Positions 52,738-61,609 of a DNA stretch of 64,000 nt are shown here, one piece after another (position 1 is the first letter of the stretch; every line of letters begins with the position of its first letter). The notes below the pieces were generated by a model that was given only the letters and a program-made list of their open reading frames with translations, did not search any database and had not been told where the DNA came from. Origin of the DNA: Verrucomicrobiia bacterium (GTDB lineage Bacteria; Verrucomicrobiota; Verrucomicrobiia; Opitutales; Cerasicoccaceae); assembly GCA_030432235.1 (NCBI GenBank), contig JAUIHT010000007.1, positions 62,001 to 126,000 of the forward strand, given 5' to 3'. The position numbers were made by a program, and so were the translations under genes.

Positions 52738-54228
52738 ATGAAAACGCGCACTCCACCACCCACTATTGAACGACGTCGCAAACTGACCGCGAAGGCAGGC
52801 CTGCTCGGAATCGGCCACCATGTTTACTGGCCGCAATTCGATGGCCTGCTGGACGAGATGCACCGTAAGCTGGGCCTGGCCAAAACGATGATTGCCGCTC
52901 ATGGTGTCGAAGTCGCCGAATTCGGATTGATCGACAACGCCCAGAAGGCCTACGACAGCATTCCCGCTATCAAGGCCGCCGACATCGACATCCTGTTTGT
53001 CGACATGGTAACCTACGGAACATCGTCGACCTTTGGCATTCTCTGTCGGGAAATCAACGTACCCATTGTACTGCTCGCCATCCAGCCTCTGAAGGCGATG
53101 GACTACCCCAACGGCACCACCTTCATGCAGCTCTGCAACGACGACTTTTGCTCCGTGCCGGAGTTTACGGGGGTCGCCGTGCGTTTTGGCCGCAAGCCTC
53201 CGCCGGTAATCCTGGGACACGAGGGCGACGACCCCACGGTGGCACGGGAACTCAAGGCCTGGTGCGGTATCGCCAAAGCACTGCACTCATTGCGCAAAAG
53301 CCGTATTGGCCTGATGGGGCATGTCCTCGAGTCCATGCTCGATATGCATACGGACCCAACCGCAATCACTGCAGCCTTTGGTCCGCATATTGTTCTGATA
53401 GAGGCAAACGACGTCTATCGCCACTACCGGGAACCAAACCCAAATGCAGTCGAAACCTGGAAGCAGAATATTCTGTCGTTTTTCGATACTCCCGATCCCA
53501 AGTCCGACCCCATCACAGAGAAACTCACGGACGCAGACCTCGATAAAGCCGCCCGTGCCGGTGTGGCGCTGGACGGCCTCATCGCGGACAAAAACCTCGA
53601 CGGATTTGCCTACTACTACGAGGCGGAGGAAGGTTCCGATTTACGCACGCTGGTCACGAACTTCATCGTTCCCAATTCCCTGCTGACCGGCGCCGGGTTC
53701 CCCATGTGCGGAGAGTTCGATTTAAAAACCTGCATCGCCATGATGATTATGGACCGTCTCGACATCGGCGGCAGCTTCGCCGAATTCCACCCGGTGGATT
53801 TCGCACGCGACAGCGTGCTGGTTGGCCACGACGGCCCACATCATATCAACATCGCCGCTGAAAAGCCCGTCATCCGAAGCCTCAAGAAGTATCATGGCAA
53901 ACCCGGTTCGGGCGCGGGCGTCGAGTTCCGCATCAAAGAAGGCCCCATAACCATGCTTAGCATCGGCCAGACCGCCGAAGGGAAGTTCAAGTTTGTCATC
54001 GCCGAAGGCGAGTCCGCCGACCGTCCGATCCCACCGACCGGCAACACGAACACCCATGGTATTTTCCAGCCCGATGTGCGCACCTTCCTCAAGCGCTGGG
54101 TCGCCGAAGGCCCCACACACCACTTCGCACTCGGTATCGGCCATCATGCCGCCGAGCTGGTCGAGCTCGCTAAAATCCTGGACCTGGACTATGCAGTGGT
54201 TACCCCTTGGCAATCAGCCCCCCTGTAA
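52738..54228 (+). CDS. L-arabinose/L-fucose isomerase-like aldose isomerase
   Basis: 496 residues from the ATG at 52738, the usual AraA length; the start at 52660 lies in the previous gene. Residues matching the family's Mn site and general base are seen in order: Glu in YYYEAEEGSDLRT (about 296), Glu in CGEFDLKT (about 324), His in FHPVDFARD (about 351) and His in LGIGHHAAEL (about 468). IDILFVDMVTYGTSS and RKSRIGLMGHVLESMLDMH fit the N-terminal sugar-isomerase domains. It should convert an aldose to a ketose in the cytoplasm. Substrate (arabinose, fucose or another) is not decidable. Confidence 0.8.
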   Translation: MKTRTPPPTIERRRKLTAKAGLLGIGHHVYWPQFDGLLDEMHRKLGLAKTMIAAHGVEVAEFGLIDNAQKAYDSIPAIKAADIDILFVDMVTYGTSSTFGILCREINVPIVLLAIQPLKAMDYPNGTTFMQLCNDDFCSVPEFTGVAVRFGRKPPPVILGHEGDDPTVARELKAWCGIAKALHSLRKSRIGLMGHVLESMLDMHTDPTAITAAFGPHIVLIEANDVYRHYREPNPNAVETWKQNILSFFDTPDPKSDPITEKLTDADLDKAARAGVALDGLIADKNLDGFAYYYEAEEGSDLRTLVTNFIVPNSLLTGAGFPMCGEFDLKTCIAMMIMDRLDIGGSFAEFHPVDFARDSVLVGHDGPHHINIAAEKPVIRSLKKYHGKPGSGAGVEFRIKEGPITMLSIGQTAEGKFKFVIAEGESADRPIPPTGNTNTHGIFQPDVRTFLKRWVAEGPTHHFALGIGHHAAELVELAKILDLDYAVVTPWQSAPL

Positions 54229-54237
54229 TAGTCACCC

Positions 54238-55017
54238 ATGGTTACAGTCTATCGGGATATTGCCTATGGACCGGGCCCACGGCAAATCGGTGATTTCTTC
54301 ACCGTCACCACCGAAGTCATCCGCTGCCCGGTGCTACTCATACATGGAGGAGGTTGGGATTCGCTGTCCAAGGAGTCCCTGGAGCCAGTGGCGCGTTTAC
54401 TCCAGACTCTGAGGCATCCTGTATTCAGTATCAATTATCGCCTCCTTCAGCATGCCCCCTGGCCAGCCTGTGGGGATGACTGCCTGTTGGCTGGTAGTTT
54501 CATGTTGAGCGGGGGGCTGGCAAGCTGTGGGATAAGCCAACCCGGCCAGATCATCCTTTGTGGCGCTTCGGCGGGCGGGCACCTTGCCATGATGACCGGC
54601 TTGTGCCTACCCCATGACAATGTCCTGAGAATCATTTCATTAGCCGGGCCTTCTCGCTTGTACCCCACTGATGATACAAGTGAGTCGGCAATATGTACCG
54701 AAGGGTTTCTGAAACGATTTTTTGGCCGAACCACCGCCGAGGATGATTTCTGCGTAAAAAAGGCCAGCCCTCTCGATATCATCCAGACAATGCCCCCACC
54801 ACTTGCTTGCATCCACAGTGTTAACGACCAACTCGTGCCACTATCCCACTCGGAAGACGCAGTGAGAGCCTGGACTCGTGCAGGCGCCTCGGCCTCACTC
54901 CATACCTTTAACGGCTCTGGCCGACAGCATGGCTTCTGGGATAGCGACGACCTACAACATCGCCAATTAGTTCCAGAAGTAGCCAACCATCTCAGAATAT
55001 TATTCCTTCAATTATGA
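54238..55017 (+). CDS. Alpha/beta hydrolase, BD-FAE/esterase-like
   Basis: 259 residues, no signal peptide. The oxyanion motif HGGGW is near residue 37, the nucleophile elbow GASAGG near 110, a likely acid Asp in HSVNDQLVP near 195, and the catalytic His in GRQHGFW near 230. This is the arrangement of BD-FAE/carbohydrate-esterase and DLH-type alpha/beta hydrolases. It starts 9 bp after the isomerase gene, so it is the last gene of the operon. It may remove acetyl or other ester groups from imported sugars. It is also the last gene before the tRNA-flank repeat. Confidence 0.75.
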   Translation: MVTVYRDIAYGPGPRQIGDFFTVTTEVIRCPVLLIHGGGWDSLSKESLEPVARLLQTLRHPVFSINYRLLQHAPWPACGDDCLLAGSFMLSGGLASCGISQPGQIILCGASAGGHLAMMTGLCLPHDNVLRIISLAGPSRLYPTDDTSESAICTEGFLKRFFGRTTAEDDFCVKKASPLDIIQTMPPPLACIHSVNDQLVPLSHSEDAVRAWTRAGASASLHTFNGSGRQHGFWDSDDLQHRQLVPEVANHLRILFLQL

Positions 55018-55091
55018 TAAGTATGCTGGCACCCGAAAGTTACTCCTAGGTTCCCTATCAGAAATGCCTGCCTTGCCCGGCATGTACCCAT

Positions 55092-55174
55092 AATTCGCTT
55101 GGAAGTTTCTGAAACCCACTCCCAGGGCTTGTTGCTTTCCAAGAAAAAGGAAGCCTTCGAGAAAAAACTGGGGT
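55092..55174. repeat. 83-bp direct repeat, right copy, running into tRNA-His
   Basis: Two mismatches to 41885-41967. On the - strand it begins with the final six bases of tRNA-His (ACCCCA) and continues 77 bp downstream. It holds a hairpin GCTTTCC...GGAAGC that may be part of the tRNA terminator. Confidence 0.85.
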
Positions 55175-55246
55175 GGCTAACCGGGTTCGAACCGGCGACC
55201 CTCGGTACCACAAACCGATGCTCTAACCAACTGAGCTATAGCCACC
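55169..55246 (-). tRNA. tRNA-His (GTG anticodon)
   Basis: 78 nt including an encoded CCA. Read on the - strand it starts GGTGGCTATAGCTCAGTTGG, has the anticodon loop TTGTGGT (GTG) between the stems TCGGT and ACCGA, the T-loop TTCGAAC, and ends TAGCCACCCCA. The extra G at -1 facing C73 and the general form match bacterial tRNA-His. It sits between the LacI cassette and housekeeping genes, and its 3' end overlaps the 83-bp repeat. Confidence 0.95.
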
Positions 55247-55403
55247 AAATAAAGCGAAAGAAAAAAGCAGCTCTCGGCATGCCTGTCAATCCCTTCCTTT
55301 TGGTGAAGTGAAAGGAATTTTACCATCGAACTTGCGGGATGCCCGGAGATGCCCCAAGGTTAATTTCTTAAACAGTACGCACACTCAATTTATTCCCCAG
55401 GCC

Positions 55404-55940
55404 ATGAAGCATTACAATTACCAGCAACGTCTCCATCAGCTCTGGAACAAAGCCGTCGAGCAATACCAAGCCGGCCAGCGTGGCTCCAAGAGCTATTTCA
55501 CCGACGAGGAAGCGGCATGGCTACAGGCCAACGGCATCACCCCGCAAGAGATTTACGACTTCGCGGAGGACTTCGTTTCCGGAGGCGAGCCGGATTTCTC
55601 CACTTTTGCGATGATCACCGATGTGCGCCGCTCGCACTTCCTGGACAAGCTCGACGGCAGGCCAGGCACCATCAAGCGCGATCCGGCCACCTACCCACCA
55701 AAGGACTCCTCCATCGACGGCATTGGCTGGCTACCCCGCATCCTCGAAAAGGCCAAGGACAAGCTTCGCGGAGAGCTCAACGAGGACACCATGTACGGCT
55801 GTGGCGGTGACAGGAAATTCCTCAAGGAGCACGACATTCACCCCGCCGAATTCCTCCGCAAGGTAGACGCGCATATCGACGACGACCAAGCCGTCATCGA
55901 CTGGGTCAAAAAGCGTAGCGCGAACAAAATATCCTCTTAG
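55404..55940 (+). CDS. DUF5069 domain protein
   Basis: 178 residues from the ATG at 55404; the reading from 55308 adds an unlikely leader. Residues about 10-75 are helical (QRLHQLWNKAVEQYQAGQRG, GSKSYFTDEEAAWLQANGIT). The C-terminal part matches DUF5069 (DSSIDGIGWLPRILEKAKDK, LNEDTMYGCGGDRKFLKEH), a small protein family common in Verrucomicrobiota and Planctomycetes with no known function. No signal peptide or membrane segment. It overlaps the 3' end of the converging gene by 4 bp. Confidence 0.8.
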   Translation: MKHYNYQQRLHQLWNKAVEQYQAGQRGSKSYFTDEEAAWLQANGITPQEIYDFAEDFVSGGEPDFSTFAMITDVRRSHFLDKLDGRPGTIKRDPATYPPKDSSIDGIGWLPRILEKAKDKLRGELNEDTMYGCGGDRKFLKEHDIHPAEFLRKVDAHIDDDQAVIDWVKKRSANKISS

Positions 55941-56860
55941 CCTGCCAAAGACGCCATCGTCAGCCCCAATCGGGGGTCCCCAGGCGGATTCAGTGGAAGA
56001 TATAACGTTCGGCCCGCAATCTCCACTTGGAGATAAAGGGCGGCATCGCTGGGCAGTTCTGCCTCAATGACCCCTTTGTGATTGGGAGACCATTTGTTGG
56101 ACTGATTGCCTTCAATGTAAGCGTTAAGGACGGGCAACTGTTTCCTCTCAAACGATGCCCATTGAATGCGGGCGGCCTCGATATCAGGATTCTTTTCGCT
56201 GAATTCCTTCCAATCTCTTTTCAACCGGACCCACTCCGAAATATAGGCAGGCATTTGCTTGAGGAAGGCCGTATCCGCCAAAAACTGGGCATTGGAAACG
56301 GAAGATGAGTCTATTTTGGATAGCCTGTTCTTCCAGCTATCCATTTTGAATTCAAGATTCTCAATGACGTAGTCGATTTCGTCGATGGACGCATTGCGTA
56401 CCGTGTGCCGGAAGTCGTTCACCATTTCCTGGTTGGTTGAACGAGTAACATCAATATAGTAGGGGCTAGTATCGTAAACACTTGGGTAATGCCCATCTGC
56501 TCGCTCATTATATTTGGTCACCGTGGCTGATTTCGCTTCAGGAAACGCACGACGCAGACGATCCAAATGCGCCATCACCATTTCCTCGCTGCTTTGCTGT
56601 TGCCCCAGCCCGGTCACGACCACCAGTAGCCTGCATTGCAATTCCATATCTTCCGTCAGTTCTTTGGGCAATGACTTGCTGCAGACAACTTTGGGCGGAG
56701 TACTAAGCCACTTTTCAAGCAGGGGATAGCCCACGCGATATTTCGGTATCACTACCTCCGCCACCGGTTCAGGCTGGTTCATTATCCAAGCCAGCCATCC
56801 CAAACCGACAGCAATCAACAGGGCAAATGCGGCGGCGAGTAAATTGACCGTTTCCTTCAT
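55937..56860 (-). CDS. Membrane-anchored hypothetical protein
   Basis: 307 residues, not recognised. One N-terminal membrane helix (VNLLAAAFALLIAVGLGWLAW) is followed by a soluble domain. This has helical stretches rich in Lys/Glu (DEIDYVIENLEFKMDSWKNRLSKID) and a beta-rich end (LYLQVEIAGRTLYLPLNP). The topology suggests a periplasmic or exported domain tethered to the inner membrane. It lies downstream of glmM on the same strand with a 79-bp gap, but no shared function is evident. Converges on the DUF5069 gene with a 4-bp overlap. Confidence 0.6.
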   Translation of the reverse strand: MKETVNLLAAAFALLIAVGLGWLAWIMNQPEPVAEVVIPKYRVGYPLLEKWLSTPPKVVCSKSLPKELTEDMELQCRLLVVVTGLGQQQSSEEMVMAHLDRLRRAFPEAKSATVTKYNERADGHYPSVYDTSPYYIDVTRSTNQEMVNDFRHTVRNASIDEIDYVIENLEFKMDSWKNRLSKIDSSSVSNAQFLADTAFLKQMPAYISEWVRLKRDWKEFSEKNPDIEAARIQWASFERKQLPVLNAYIEGNQSNKWSPNHKGVIEAELPSDAALYLQVEIAGRTLYLPLNPPGDPRLGLTMASLAG

Positions 56861-56939
56861 GAGACAGAGAGATAAGTACTTCTATAAGCATATCACAATA
56901 AGGGTGACCTTCACTCGTCAATCCCCGTATGCAACGAAC

Positions 56940-58289
56940 TTAAATTATCTCCAGGTCCTGACGGGCGGCGGCGACAAGAGCTGACATTGCAGGGGCTATA
57001 AGGGCAGCTTCTTCCGCCTCCACCAAAAAGCGTAGCTTGGGCTCCGTCCCGGAATAGCGCAGGAGCAACCGACCACGATCCCCGAGCTGCTTTGCCACCT
57101 CCGCCTGAGCCGTCTGCAGGCTGGCGCAGTCCTCCAATGGACGCTTTTCCGCCACACGGAGATTTTCGGTGGCCAAGGGAAAGAGCCGGACGGCCTGGCG
57201 CAGTTCGGAAAGCGCTTTTCCACTACGCAACATCAAATCGACTATCGTGATCGCCATCAGCAGGCCATCACCACTGACAGAATGCTCAAACAACAGGTAG
57301 TGCCCGGAGGATTCCCCTCCCAGGCTCAAACGCTGATCCTGCATAGCCATCAGGACATTGCGGTCGCCCACCGGAACGCGAATGGTCGAAATGCCGGCAT
57401 CGGCCAGGGCTCTATCAAGCCCGAGATTGCTCTGCACCGTCGTGACCACGGTTTTGCGATTCAGCTTCCCCTGCGCGTGCAAGTCCAGAGCCACCGCACC
57501 GAGAACCTCCTCCCCCGCCAGGATGGAACCGGTCTCATCGCAGAAGACCACCCGATCCGCATCACCGTCATGAGCGATTCCCAACCGAGCCCCGTGCTTG
57601 CGAACAGCCTCGCACAGAACCTCGGGATGCTCGCTGCCCAGACCTTCGTTGATGTTCTGGCCGTCGGGCTTATCACCGATGTGGATGAGGTCTGCGCCAA
57701 AGTGACGGAAAACCGTGCTCGAGGTTTCACAAGCAGCTCCGTTGGCGGTGTCGAGCACCACCTTCCAACCGTCCAGGCAGCTCTGGTGCAGGAGCGAGCG
57801 CATGAAATTAGCATAATAGCCACGAGAATCGTGATCGTAGCCGCAATCGAACTGCGCCCCCTCCTCGTGCTCCTGCTCCGCTTCGATAAAGGCTTCGATT
57901 TCCCCTTCGGCGGCGGGGGCGAACTTCAGCCCGCGGTTGTCATAGAGTTTGATGCCGTTATCCGTCGCGGGGTTGTGCGAGGCGGTAATGCTGATGCCCA
58001 TGTCCGCATGGAGGTCGCGCACAGACATCGAAACCGCCGGCGAGGGCGTCACCCCAAGACGCACGACATGGAGACCTTCGGCACACAGGCCCTGACAGAG
58101 CGCTTCTTGAATCATCTCACCGGAGGCGCGCGTATCCCGGCCTACAGCCACAGTAATGGGCTTGGCTTGATTGTGTTTCTTCAGGAACTTGGCCAGGGCG
58201 TAACCGACCCGGCGAACAAACATCTCGTTCATGACAGGGCCACCCACCGTGCCACGAATGCCATCCGTCCCGAAGTAACGCTGACTCAT
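56940..58289 (-). CDS. glmM: Phosphoglucosamine mutase
   Basis: 449 residues, standard length. The start MSQRYFGTDGIRGTVG is diagnostic. The phosphoserine loop TASHNPATDNGIK is near residue 101, the metal-binding DGDADR near 241, the sugar-binding GESSGHY near 324 and the phosphate-binding RYSGTEP near 415. The enzyme converts glucosamine-6-phosphate to glucosamine-1-phosphate for peptidoglycan and LPS precursors. Its start overlaps the trpD stop by ATGA, so the two are co-transcribed, an unusual pairing that may be simple packing. Core gene; marks the return to the chromosomal backbone. Confidence 0.97.
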   Translation of the reverse strand: MSQRYFGTDGIRGTVGGPVMNEMFVRRVGYALAKFLKKHNQAKPITVAVGRDTRASGEMIQEALCQGLCAEGLHVVRLGVTPSPAVSMSVRDLHADMGISITASHNPATDNGIKLYDNRGLKFAPAAEGEIEAFIEAEQEHEEGAQFDCGYDHDSRGYYANFMRSLLHQSCLDGWKVVLDTANGAACETSSTVFRHFGADLIHIGDKPDGQNINEGLGSEHPEVLCEAVRKHGARLGIAHDGDADRVVFCDETGSILAGEEVLGAVALDLHAQGKLNRKTVVTTVQSNLGLDRALADAGISTIRVPVGDRNVLMAMQDQRLSLGGESSGHYLLFEHSVSGDGLLMAITIVDLMLRSGKALSELRQAVRLFPLATENLRVAEKRPLEDCASLQTAQAEVAKQLGDRGRLLLRYSGTEPKLRFLVEAEEAALIAPAMSALVAAARQDLEII

Positions 58290-59335
58290 GCGGCAAAAAA
58301 GTCTTTGGCCTGTTGTAGCCAGTTACGGAGCGCGCCACCGGACAAGACCTCCCGCGCCATGCCGATGCCTTCCTTGAGTTCCCCGGCACGGCCACTGATA
58401 AGCAATGCCAGTCCTGCGTTCAGGCAAACCGTATCGGTGAGCCCGGCGACCGCCTTGCCCGCCATGAGCAGCTCCAACAGCTCAAGGTTCCGCGTCATAT
58501 CGCCTCCCTTGAGGTCGTCCAGCGAGCAGGCAGTCAGCCCCGCATCCGACGCATTGAGCGTGCCCGGCAGCCCAGACATGCGCCCGACCCCGGCAAGGGT
58601 ATTCTCTCCCGCGCAGGACAGCTCGTCCATAAAGACACCATCACCCACGGTAGAGGACACCACGGCTGCGGATTCCGCCTCCATGGCTTCGAGGCTGCGA
58701 GCCAGCGGCTCGACCCAGGCCGGAGAAAAGACGCCCATGAGCAGACTTCCGGGGCGACCGGGATTGATGAGCGGACCCAGAAGATTAAAAATCGTGCGCT
58801 GCCCCTCAGCGGCGAGCTCCTTGCGCACCGGAACCACTTCCTTGAAGGCCGGATGGTAGGCCGGCGCGAACAGGAAAACGAACCCAAGGGTCTCAAAAGC
58901 TCCGCGCAGCTTCTCCGGTGACGGCTCCAGGGCAATGCCAAGGGCATCCAGGAAATCCGCGCTGCCACACTTGGAGGTAATGGAGCGATTACCGTGCTTG
59001 ACCACCGGCTGACCGGACGCCGCCAGGATGAGCGAGGTAGTCGTGGAAATATTAAAACTGCCCGACTTGTCGCCGCCCGTCCCCACGATATCGATGGCTG
59101 CGGAAGTGTCCCCCAGGCCGGGGTCGCGAGCCAGGCCCCGATAGGCTTGGGCAAATGCGGCCACCTCCACCGGGGTCTCACCCTTTTTCGCCAGCGCACG
59201 CAGGAAAGCCTTCTTCTGCTCGCGTGGGACAGCGGCGTCGGCCAAGGCATGCGCGGCAGCCGTGGCGGCAGCCGTGTCCAAATCGCTTCCCTGAGCGACC
59301 CAATCAGTCGTTTCCTGCAAAGAGGCAGCAGTCAT
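58286..59335 (-). CDS. trpD: Anthranilate phosphoribosyltransferase
   Basis: 349 residues from the ATG at 59335; a start at 59377 adds 14 residues. The PRPP-binding GTGGDKSGSFNIST is near residue 70, KHGNRSITSKCGSADFLDAL follows, and NLLGPLINPGRP and VGDGVFMDELS complete the family motifs. It transfers phosphoribose to anthranilate in tryptophan synthesis. No other trp gene is adjacent, so the pathway is dispersed. Coupled to glmM by a 4-bp overlap. A terminator of the upstream yceI gene lies 48 bp before its start. Confidence 0.95.
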   Translation of the reverse strand: MTAASLQETTDWVAQGSDLDTAAATAAAHALADAAVPREQKKAFLRALAKKGETPVEVAAFAQAYRGLARDPGLGDTSAAIDIVGTGGDKSGSFNISTTTSLILAASGQPVVKHGNRSITSKCGSADFLDALGIALEPSPEKLRGAFETLGFVFLFAPAYHPAFKEVVPVRKELAAEGQRTIFNLLGPLINPGRPGSLLMGVFSPAWVEPLARSLEAMEAESAAVVSSTVGDGVFMDELSCAGENTLAGVGRMSGLPGTLNASDAGLTACSLDDLKGGDMTRNLELLELLMAGKAVAGLTDTVCLNAGLALLISGRAGELKEGIGMAREVLSGGALRNWLQQAKDFFAA

Positions 59336-59382
59336 ATTCCCCAGCCAGTAGCTTGGCGGTGACTTGGCGGTGAACAAGCAAA

Positions 59383-59408
59383 AAACCCGCGATCTGCATC
59401 GCGGGTTT
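59383..59408 (-). terminator. Intrinsic terminator after yceI
   Basis: On the - strand AAACCCGCGAT-GCAG-ATCGCGGGTTT is a perfect 11-bp stem with a 4-nt loop, continuing into TTTTTTG. It ends yceI transcription 53 bp past its stop and separates it from trpD. Confidence 0.9.
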
Positions 59409-59460
59409 GAATAAAGTGAAAACGATTAACTATCTTTATACCAAAAGGTTTTGCATCGCT

Positions 59461-60093
59461 TTATTTACCACCGGCGCCACCGTTGGCCTGAGGCTCGGCT
59501 ACCGGACGATGTCCCTGGATGCTCAGCTCTATCTTGACGTCCTTGCCCACGATAGGCTGGCCGCCGTTCAGCCCCCACTCAGTGCGGTCAATCTCGCCGG
59601 AGGCTTCCCAGCCGGCTACCATCACCCCTTCGTAGGGCCCCTGGCCTTCCATTTCACCCAGATAGACGACATCCAGGGTCACGGGCTTGGTCTGGCCGAG
59701 CATGGTCAGGTCTCCGGTGACCTTGTACTTGTCCTGGCCGCTTTCGGACTGGCCGTTGGGCTCCCAGGCGGTGCTTTTGAACTCGATAGTCTTGTGCTGG
59801 TTGACGTGGAAGAAATCCTCGTTCTGCAGGTGCGAGTCGCGCTTGCCGTTGGAGGTATCAACGCTGGCAGGTACGATAATTGCCGTGGCCTGGCTCTTGG
59901 AGGGGTCGCCCTTGTCGAAAACGATGTTCCCTTTGAAGTCGGTGAACTTGCCGGGCACCTCGTTGAAGAAGTGGCGCACTTTGAAACTCACTCCGGAATG
60001 CACCGGGTCGATTTCGTAGGAATGCGAAGGCTGTGCGGACAGGCTGGCCAATCCGGCCAGTGTGGAGAATGCGATCAGATGTCGAATATTCAT
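59461..60093 (-). CDS. YceI-family exported lipid-binding protein
   Basis: 210 residues. A signal peptide (MNIRHLIAFSTLAGLASLSAQ) leads into the YceI lipocalin-like barrel: YEIDPVHSGVSFKVRHFFNE, GKFTDFKGNIVFD, FFHVNQHKTIEFKST, KYKVTGDLTMLGQTKPVTLDV and REWGL-type DRTEWGLNGG. Family members bind polyisoprenoids in the periplasm. A Gly/Gln-rich tail (PQANGGAGGK) ends the protein. It is a single-gene unit with a strong terminator behind it. Role in this organism unknown. Confidence 0.9.
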   Translation of the reverse strand: MNIRHLIAFSTLAGLASLSAQPSHSYEIDPVHSGVSFKVRHFFNEVPGKFTDFKGNIVFDKGDPSKSQATAIIVPASVDTSNGKRDSHLQNEDFFHVNQHKTIEFKSTAWEPNGQSESGQDKYKVTGDLTMLGQTKPVTLDVVYLGEMEGQGPYEGVMVAGWEASGEIDRTEWGLNGGQPIVGKDVKIELSIQGHRPVAEPQANGGAGGK

Positions 60094-60165
60094 AATTAGT
60101 GGAATGGTTTGGATGCGAAACCACTATCAGAATCAAAAACACCTATTTCGCAAGGCGATCAGGCG

Positions 60166-60193
60166 ACTTTTTCTTTATATCAAGAAAAAGAGT
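60166..60193. terminator. AT-rich hairpin after the anti-sigma gene
   Basis: CTTTTTCTT-TATATC-AAGAAAAAG is a perfect 9-bp stem. It lies 38 bp past the stop of the - strand anti-sigma gene and upstream of yceI, so it may end the sigma/anti-sigma transcript. No clear T-run follows. Confidence 0.35.
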
Positions 60194-60230
60194 CTCTGGT
60201 TATTCGCCTGGGTGATATTTGAGCTTCGGC

Positions 60231-60998
60231 TTACATCAACGATTGCAGGCTGTCGACAGACCCGACCACAGTCAAAACGTACAAGTGGCCTTCACTAGCC
60301 CAGGCCATCAGCGCCACATCCTCGACTTGGTGCAGCTCTGCATGGGTGGGTGGCACGTCGTCGTCTCCGAAGACAGCCAAGTCGATGACGAAAAGCTGGT
60401 AGTCGCTGCCGTCGTGCATGCAGACCAGCGCAACCGGGCTGCCCTGCCAGATGAAGGCGGTGGCGCCAACCTCCTCTAAAGGATCGACCTTCTCAGGAAG
60501 CGGTCCGGGCGAAGGCGCACCTCGCGAAGACAGGTAAGCCCGCAACTCGTCCAAATCGTCTGAGTTGCTCTCCAGAGCCGGGAGCTGCTTGGACGTATGG
60601 GCCACATCCTGATAGAAATCCGGGATGTCCGGGTCGGCCTCCAGGCTCTGCGGATCGAAGAGCAGGGAGCCAAAGGTGAAGACCAGGATGATACAGGCGG
60701 CGAGGGAAATGAACTTCGGGTTCTGCCACCAGGAGCGCTCCTGGGCCGGAAAAGGAATCGGGGTATTCCCCGTGGCGGGCGCCGCCGCCAGGATACGCTC
60801 CTTCAGCCCAGGTGGCGGGGCCACTTCGGCAATCTTGTCGCGTACTATTTGGTCAAAGCTCATTTCGTTTTCAAACCAGGCGGCCAGCTCTTCGTCCTGC
60901 TGCACCATGGCCAACGCCTCTTCCATGCGTTCATCCCCAGGCATGGCATCGTGTGCCAGACAGGATTGGAGGATGACTTTGGCTTCGTCGCGGGTCAT
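60231..60998 (-). CDS. Anti-sigma factor-like membrane protein
   Basis: 255 residues. The N-terminal cytoplasmic part (about 1-90) is helical, with AMVQQDEELAAWFENEMSFD. One membrane helix (KFISLAACIILVFTFGSLLF) lies near residues 93-112, and a soluble periplasmic domain follows. It starts 25 bp after the ECF sigma gene ends, the usual arrangement for sigma/anti-sigma pairs. No ZAS (HxxxCxxC) motif is visible. It would hold the sigma factor inactive until an envelope signal arrives, by family knowledge. Confidence 0.7.
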   Translation of the reverse strand: MTRDEAKVILQSCLAHDAMPGDERMEEALAMVQQDEELAAWFENEMSFDQIVRDKIAEVAPPPGLKERILAAAPATGNTPIPFPAQERSWWQNPKFISLAACIILVFTFGSLLFDPQSLEADPDIPDFYQDVAHTSKQLPALESNSDDLDELRAYLSSRGAPSPGPLPEKVDPLEEVGATAFIWQGSPVALVCMHDGSDYQLFVIDLAVFGDDDVPPTHAELHQVEDVALMAWASEGHLYVLTVVGSVDSLQSLM

Positions 60999-61023
60999 GG
61001 GCAGTATGAGTATTTGTGTAAAT

Positions 61024-61521
61024 TCAGGCGGAGAGCAGGGCCTTCTTCAATTGTGATTTACCCCGGGACAGCCTGGACATGACTGTCCCGATGGGGATGT
61101 CGAGGATTTCCGAGATTTCCTTATAGCTGAGATCCTTGAGATAAAAAAGCGTGAGGGGGGCACGGTATGTTTCGTCGATTTTTTGCAGGGCTGCCACGGC
61201 GCTGTTCCCGTCGAGGGAGCGGGCCATGCCAGGATCGACAGCCGGGGCCTCGGCCTCAAGGAGCTTGGGCTCATGAGGTGCCATGTTCGCAGCCTTGCGT
61301 CTCTGTCGAAGAAATTCACGGTAAAGGGTGGTAAAAAGCCAGGATTTGACTTTCGAGGTGTCCCTCAGAGACGAACCCTTCTCCGCGTAAATCGCAAAGG
61401 TCTGCTGCGTCAAATCGGAAGCCTCATGTTCATTTTTGGCCAGACTGTATCCGAAGCGGTAGAGAGGAGCATAATACTCATCCACGAGCTGCCGGAAATC
61501 CAGTTTGGTGTTATCAGACAT
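61024..61521 (-). CDS. ECF-type RNA polymerase sigma factor
   Basis: 165 residues. Region 2 is FGYSLAKNEHEASDLTQQTF, with the DLTQQTF core typical of ECF factors; region 4 is LKDLSYKEISEILDIPIGTV then MSRLSRGKSQL, a helix-turn-helix for the -35 element. No extra C-terminal domain is present. The partner anti-sigma gene follows by 25 bp. It probably directs an envelope-stress or surface-sensing regulon; no target promoter could be deduced. Start ATG at 61521 gives the full region 2. Confidence 0.92.
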   Translation of the reverse strand: MSDNTKLDFRQLVDEYYAPLYRFGYSLAKNEHEASDLTQQTFAIYAEKGSSLRDTSKVKSWLFTTLYREFLRQRRKAANMAPHEPKLLEAEAPAVDPGMARSLDGNSAVAALQKIDETYRAPLTLFYLKDLSYKEISEILDIPIGTVMSRLSRGKSQLKKALLSA

Positions 61522-61609
61522 GAGAGACGATTGAGACCGCGTTTATTCCGTGCTTTTGAAGGAAGTTGAGAAGTATTGGAAGGTTTTTTCGGCAGAAAGA
61601 AAGAAAAGC

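Noticed and set aside
41885-55174. Insertion sequence or phage as the source of the 83-bp repeats
   Set aside because: No transposase, integrase or phage structural gene was found between or near the copies; the island idea is kept only as a tRNA-targeted integration scar.
57282-58859. 525-codon + strand ORF opposite glmM and trpD
   Set aside because: glmM and trpD are unmistakable on the other strand.
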